From: Mesocentrotus franciscanus
Lineage: Eukaryota; Echinodermata; Echinoidea; Camarodonta; Strongylocentrotidae
Assembly (NCBI GenBank): GCA_037976565.1
Contig: CP137673.1
Span: 354,354-418,353, forward strand
Reading direction: 5' to 3'
Length of the DNA: 64,000 nt
This document shows, one piece after another, positions 60,409 through 64,000 of this stretch. The notes under the pieces are model-generated. The model made no database searches, was not told the DNA's origin, and saw nothing but the letters and a program-made list of their open reading frames with translations. Position numbers and translations under genes: made by a program. Position 1 is the first letter of the stretch. The number at the start of each line of letters is the position of its first letter.

Positions 60409-60708
60409 CAGTGGCGGATCCAGGGGGGGGGGCCCTCCCCTAGAAAAAAAACAAGTAAAAACACCTTTTTTGTAAAAAAGAAGAAGATTGCCCCCCCTTG
60501 CGCTCAAGGGGTGGTGTTAAAAAAAAAATTTCGGAGGCAAACAAAAAAATTGTGCTCACCCCCCACTTAGCGAAAAATCGACCAGCACTTTTTTTCATTT
60601 TTCAAACCCCCTCCCCACTGAGCGGAAAATCGGCAGGCACGGTTTTCAAATTTTCGCACGAAGTGGGCCCTTTTCTCCCTCCCTTGCCGCCGGCTGGATC
60701 CGCCCCTG
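60409..60708. mobile_element. hAT-like MITE 2 with perfect 8-bp target duplication
   Basis: The 300-bp element CAGTGGCGGATCCAG ... CTGGATCCGCCCCTG is flanked by GCCCCTGT on both sides (60401-60408 and 60709-60716). The target is the terminal inverted repeat of MITE 1, so it inserted into the end of its relative. Eight-base duplication and CAG.GGCGG ends indicate hAT. Confidence 0.88.
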
Positions 60709-60850
60709 GCCCCTGTAGGAGGCTATATATCGAGGTTAGTTTATTTCACTAAGAAATGTTGCGTGTTTTAGTCGTTTCATTCGTATAAGTCAATAAAAAC
60801 AAAGCTGGGGGGCTGAGAAAATCCTGCGGAATTGGTGGGGGTGAAGAATG

Positions 60851-62310
60851 TCTGAAGAATGCCAGGGAGCGGCCAATTTTCATTTTTGTTTTAAAAGGTA
60901 AAATTAATGTTACCATCTCTTTTTTACCTGTTTTTGGGGCCAGGGTGGGGCCGGGCCCATCGCCGCCCCTGTGGTCCGCGCCCGGCCTCCTACTCAACCT
61001 CTATCCTGCAAAACAATTGTCGTTTTTGAGATATTCAATTCATGGCTATATTTTTGTTCTCTTTTCTTTAACAATTTTCATATTGTGTAATTTCTTTCAG
61101 TTTCTTTAATACTTCTACATAGTCTTGATGGGTTTTTTTGCGGGGAGGGGTGGTCAGTCATTTATTGCATGTTTATTTCCGATCTGCATCTTTAATATAA
61201 TCATCTTCATAATAGGCATTTGAGCTAGCACTCGATATTACGATCGTGTGTCACTGTATTTCTTTGAGTTCTTGGAGGGTCAGAAAGTTCGCAAAATATG
61301 ACAATAAAGAAAACATGATAAACTACACTCTTATAGAGACGGCCCCTTCAAAACAATTCGACCTAAAACTGTTCAAAACCCAATTTTTAGCCAGCTAGGA
61401 ATAATGTTTCGATGGTTGCCCAATCACCATTACGTCGTTAATATGTTGTTTATTTTGAGAACATTCAGTCGCGTATTTAAAAGAATTTCCAAAGATTAAT
61501 ATTGATTTATGTCTTTTCGTGTTAATATACCAATAGGTTCAAAGATCGGATTCGGACAATTTACTGGCCCTCCTCAGACCTCAACTCTCCCTATAAATAT
61601 AATTATATTGTAGAATTAAGATTTTTTTAAATTTGTCTACTTTAATTTGAATATTTGAAGTAAAAAGTATCTAATTAGCAAAAGAATTAATAACTACTCT
61701 ATTGCTTTAATGACCTTGAACTGATCCAATAAGATGGAATTGTAACAATTTGTTTGTCTAATTCTCCAAGAGTTTTATATCACAACAAATGACAGCTATA
61801 GAAAGGAAGCTGTAACTCAAATACAAAAGTCTATACCGAGTCCTTCCAGACAATAAAACAACATCAGGAATAGTTACACGAATGAGAGGCAATTAAGTTA
61901 GTATACTTGGTAACAAAACTGACACATTCGATAACAAATGGATAAATTTTGAGAGGATTTTGATCGTTTAATGATATTATATTGAATTTCCCACATCATT
62001 TTCAGTCATGATGTTGCATTGTTGTTGTTGTTTTTAAAAAAAATCTATGTTCTGTATATCAGTACAGCTAGCTATATAGTATTATTTCATATTATTATTA
62101 TCAATATGCTACGGTTTCAGTAATCGCTTATTATGGTTGATATTCGTTATTTATATCTTATTCTGAAGTATCATATGATATTCATTTGTACATGTATTCA
62201 AATATGTTATTCAGAGATTGATTTTCAATAAAAAGGCCTGTCGGAGGGGTCGGAGGGTCCAAAAATGGAAGAAGAAAAAGAAAGAAAAAACTGGAACTCA
62301 ATTTGTGTTT
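60851..62310. other. AT-rich stretch without recognised gene
   Basis: Nothing recognised beyond isolated ACATGTA words. Confidence 0.5.
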
Positions 62311-62328
62311 GCTGCCATCTAGTGGTAG
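62311..62328 (-). promoter_or_regulatory. CTCF-like binding site
   Basis: On the minus strand the sequence reads CTACCACTAGATGGCAGC, which fits the bilaterian CTCF core CCASYAGRKGGCRS at every position as I remember it. It is a single site in otherwise plain DNA and could equally belong to a dispersed repeat. Confidence 0.4.
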
Positions 62329-63032
62329 AGAGCGAAATATTTAATTTCAATTTCAAAATCCCGGCATGGCAAAAAATACAAGTACTGTACAACTCTCAAC
62401 GGCGCTTTTCAATCATTACTTTGCCATTTCGCCAGATTTGTCTTCTTTTCAAACCCACAGTATGGGGAAACGGGAAAAGTTAGATTAACACCAGGAAAGA
62501 AGAATTTTGAGAGTTTTCCAGAGCAAGAATTTAACAAAATGAGAAAGGATCGAACCAGGCCAGGCCAGAATTCACCAAGTTATAGGCCTACATAGATCTA
62601 GCTCAGACTAGAGTCAGACAGTGGTCCCACACATTCACTCATGTGTGGGAAAATAGTCGGTCTGAAGAAAACGACATCTTTCCATTGCACTGGACTGCTA
62701 GCTGCTGGAGCTACTTTGAAGATCATCATTTTGTCAAGGATGTGAGTAATAAAGTTCTATACTAAATTTTTATAGTAAATGATCTTACTTTAATAAATTT
62801 TGATTTTGATTCATGAAAAAAATCCAAACCGATCGCATTTGAAATTGAATTTTGAAATTTGATGAAATCATGAAGATCGAAGACTAAATAGACTAGTATT
62901 AGTAGGCTAGATCTAGATAGAATAGACCTAGTAGTAGTAGTACTAGTAGTAGATTATTTATATCACTTATACTGTAGCTGTGATAGGCCTAGATCTAAAG
63001 CTGATCACTCCAGCTACTGAGCTAGATCCAGA
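62329..63032. other. No certain gene; possible exon ending in a good donor
   Basis: A frame opens after a TAG at about 62583 and passes a 10-bp-stem hairpin (TCCCACACAT/ATGTGTGGGA, about 62635-62660). It reads HWTASCWSYFEDHHFVKD up to a donor-like GAT-GTGAGTAAT at about 62741. No ATG precedes it in frame and no family is recognised. Confidence 0.25.
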
Positions 63033-63175
63033 TCCAGCAAAGCATAGATGATAGATTAGAATCTAGTAGACTCTATTCAATACTAGTAATGCCTGGCATG
63101 GCATGGCATGCGCACAGTATTGACCTCTAGCGCTGCATGCATACGTCACGTGCTGAGCTGACAGGCATCAATTTA
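63033..63175. repeat. Dispersed segment shared with 35572-35650
   Basis: CCAGCAAAGCATAGA, TTGACCTCTAGCGCTG, ACGTGCTGAG and ACAGGCATCAATT parallel CCAGCAAAGCATAGA, CTGACCTCTAGCCCTG, ACGTGCTGAT and GGCAGCAATT at 35572-35650. This copy also has GCATGGCATGGCATGCGCAC. It is either a repeat family or a shared promoter-like piece. Confidence 0.6.
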
Positions 63176-64000
63176 GTACACACGTTGTGTGCTAAAATCC
63201 TTCCCATACCCATAGAGATTGCACGCAGCCCTATGCAAGTCTGTGCATTGCACGATCTTGCAAAATTGGTCAATGTTTATTACCAAATCGAGATTCAAAC
63301 CTTTATTGTGATCCTGAAGACTGAAGTAGGGTGTCTGAACGAATTTTCAAGTTTCCCTTTGGTTTGTTTTTCACCATTATCAGGGTGTCTGAAGTTGATT
63401 TTTCAATTTTCCTTGGATCGTTTTCACCATTGTTGAATAATTTGAAAAAATCATTCATTCAGAATAATACATTTCAAATTTCAAGACTCACCGATGTTTC
63501 TATCAAAAGATAAGCCCTCAAATAAAAGAAATATTCATGCTATTTTTGTCAGCATCGACGAAAAGACTTACACGCAGAGTTATGTTGTTTTGCTAAATTT
63601 AGCAAAACAGCTGGATTGCGCACATGAAGCGCACGCTGCAGTTGCTTGGCTGCATGCGCAACTCGAGCGAATGGCAATCCATTGTCTTCAATGGGCATCC
63701 ACTTCCAGGTCTCTTTGCCAATACACACACGCGGTCCGATGCATATTCATGTGCAGATTTTACGACTATCACCATGCTCGCCTGTGCGAGCCCACGCTCC
63801 CTACTTAGCTGATCTGAAAAATGGGAGGAAGGGTATTTTCAAACTGTAATTGTTTGTGATCCCTGGGGGCTAGCGAAAAATAAGCGTATGGATATATTCC
63901 TACGACTAGGGACTACTTATCGCCAGGGGCGACATATCTCAAAAGTGGCAATTTCGTAGCTAGCCAGGAACAATGTTTAAATAGCTGTTTGACCAAGATA
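63176..64000. other. Stretch without recognised gene
   Basis: The segment 63560-63800 is richer in CpG and has open frames in three phases on the plus strand, none with domain features. A perfect 22-bp palindrome lies at 63587-63608 (centre AAATTT, half GTTTTGCTAAA). Confidence 0.4.

Larger units (their letters stand above)
59975..60850. mobile_element. Outer inverted-repeat element with about 145-bp arms, hosting nested hAT-like MITEs
   Basis: The left arm (about 59975-60120) is complementary to the right arm (about 60717-60850). Matching words include GTATGAAACGACTAAAA, GCAACATTTCT.AGTGAAATAA, GATATATAG.CT.CTACAGG and AAGCTTTGTTTTTAT. The space between the arms is filled by the elements at 60121-60407 and 60409-60708. 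No protein is encoded. Confidence 0.8.

Noticed and set aside
62583..62744. Zinc-finger (THAP-like) exon suggested by CWSYFEDHHF
   Set aside because: Cysteine and histidine spacing does not fit well and no start codon or upstream part is seen.

Overview
This is a eukaryotic genomic scaffold window, very probably from a marine invertebrate. An echinoderm of the sea-urchin type is my best guess. The grounds are AT-rich gene-poor DNA, large introns or intergenic space, frequent ACATGTAC-type palindromes, CCTAAC-like tracts away from any chromosome end, many short inverted-repeat transposons, and LINE pieces of RTE-like and CR1/L2-like type. Nothing looks bacterial or viral, and I recognise no rRNA, tRNA, CRISPR or operon. 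One run of exactly 500 N (4382-4881) marks an assembly gap.

Layout. Positions 1-4381 and 21061-25520 are two nearly identical copies of one 4.4 kb block. The first copy is cut by the window edge on the left and by the gap on the right, so it may be a separated allele placed twice rather than a true duplication. Between the copies lie a TTAA-flanked MITE (6377-7132), a possible terminal exon with poly(A) signal (10633-10819), LINE tails, a 612-bp MITE (13641-14252), two fold-back elements (16541-17035 and 18704-19443), a duplicated CCTAAC-rich module (17083-18075) and microsatellites, one of them carrying a short hAT-like insertion. From 25.5 to 43 kb I see no convincing gene. That stretch holds two families of TTAA MITEs, an RTE-like LINE nested inside one of them with a 7-bp target duplication, an 86-bp-arm hairpin (37141-37328) and a 1.4 kb GAAAAGGGGCAC minisatellite (39281-40725).

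The best protein gene is on the minus strand at 44052-45098: an intact single-exon 348-residue type I membrane protein with signal peptide, Ig-like ectodomain, one membrane span and a basic tail. A decayed relative lies at 50046-50765 (start codon lost, stop at codon 19, 3' half missing). The two are separated by a broken CR1/L2-like reverse transcriptase (47465-49260). Homology between gene and pseudogene continues upstream to about 51060, where an 8.7 kb satellite begins.

The satellite (51070-59800) has about 34 monomers of about 252 bp. In its left half two monomer types alternate as an approximately 504-bp higher-order repeat, with one hybrid monomer breaking the phase; the right half is monomeric and diverged. 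Immediately beyond it (59975-60850) is a nest of inverted-repeat elements with an unambiguous 8-bp target duplication. The last 3 kb carry a CTCF-like site, a GC-richer segment also present near 35.6 kb, and no certain gene.

The only possible link between coding pieces is that the conserved candidate exon at 2305-2388 is phase-compatible with the candidate terminal exon at 10633. That reading is inference only.
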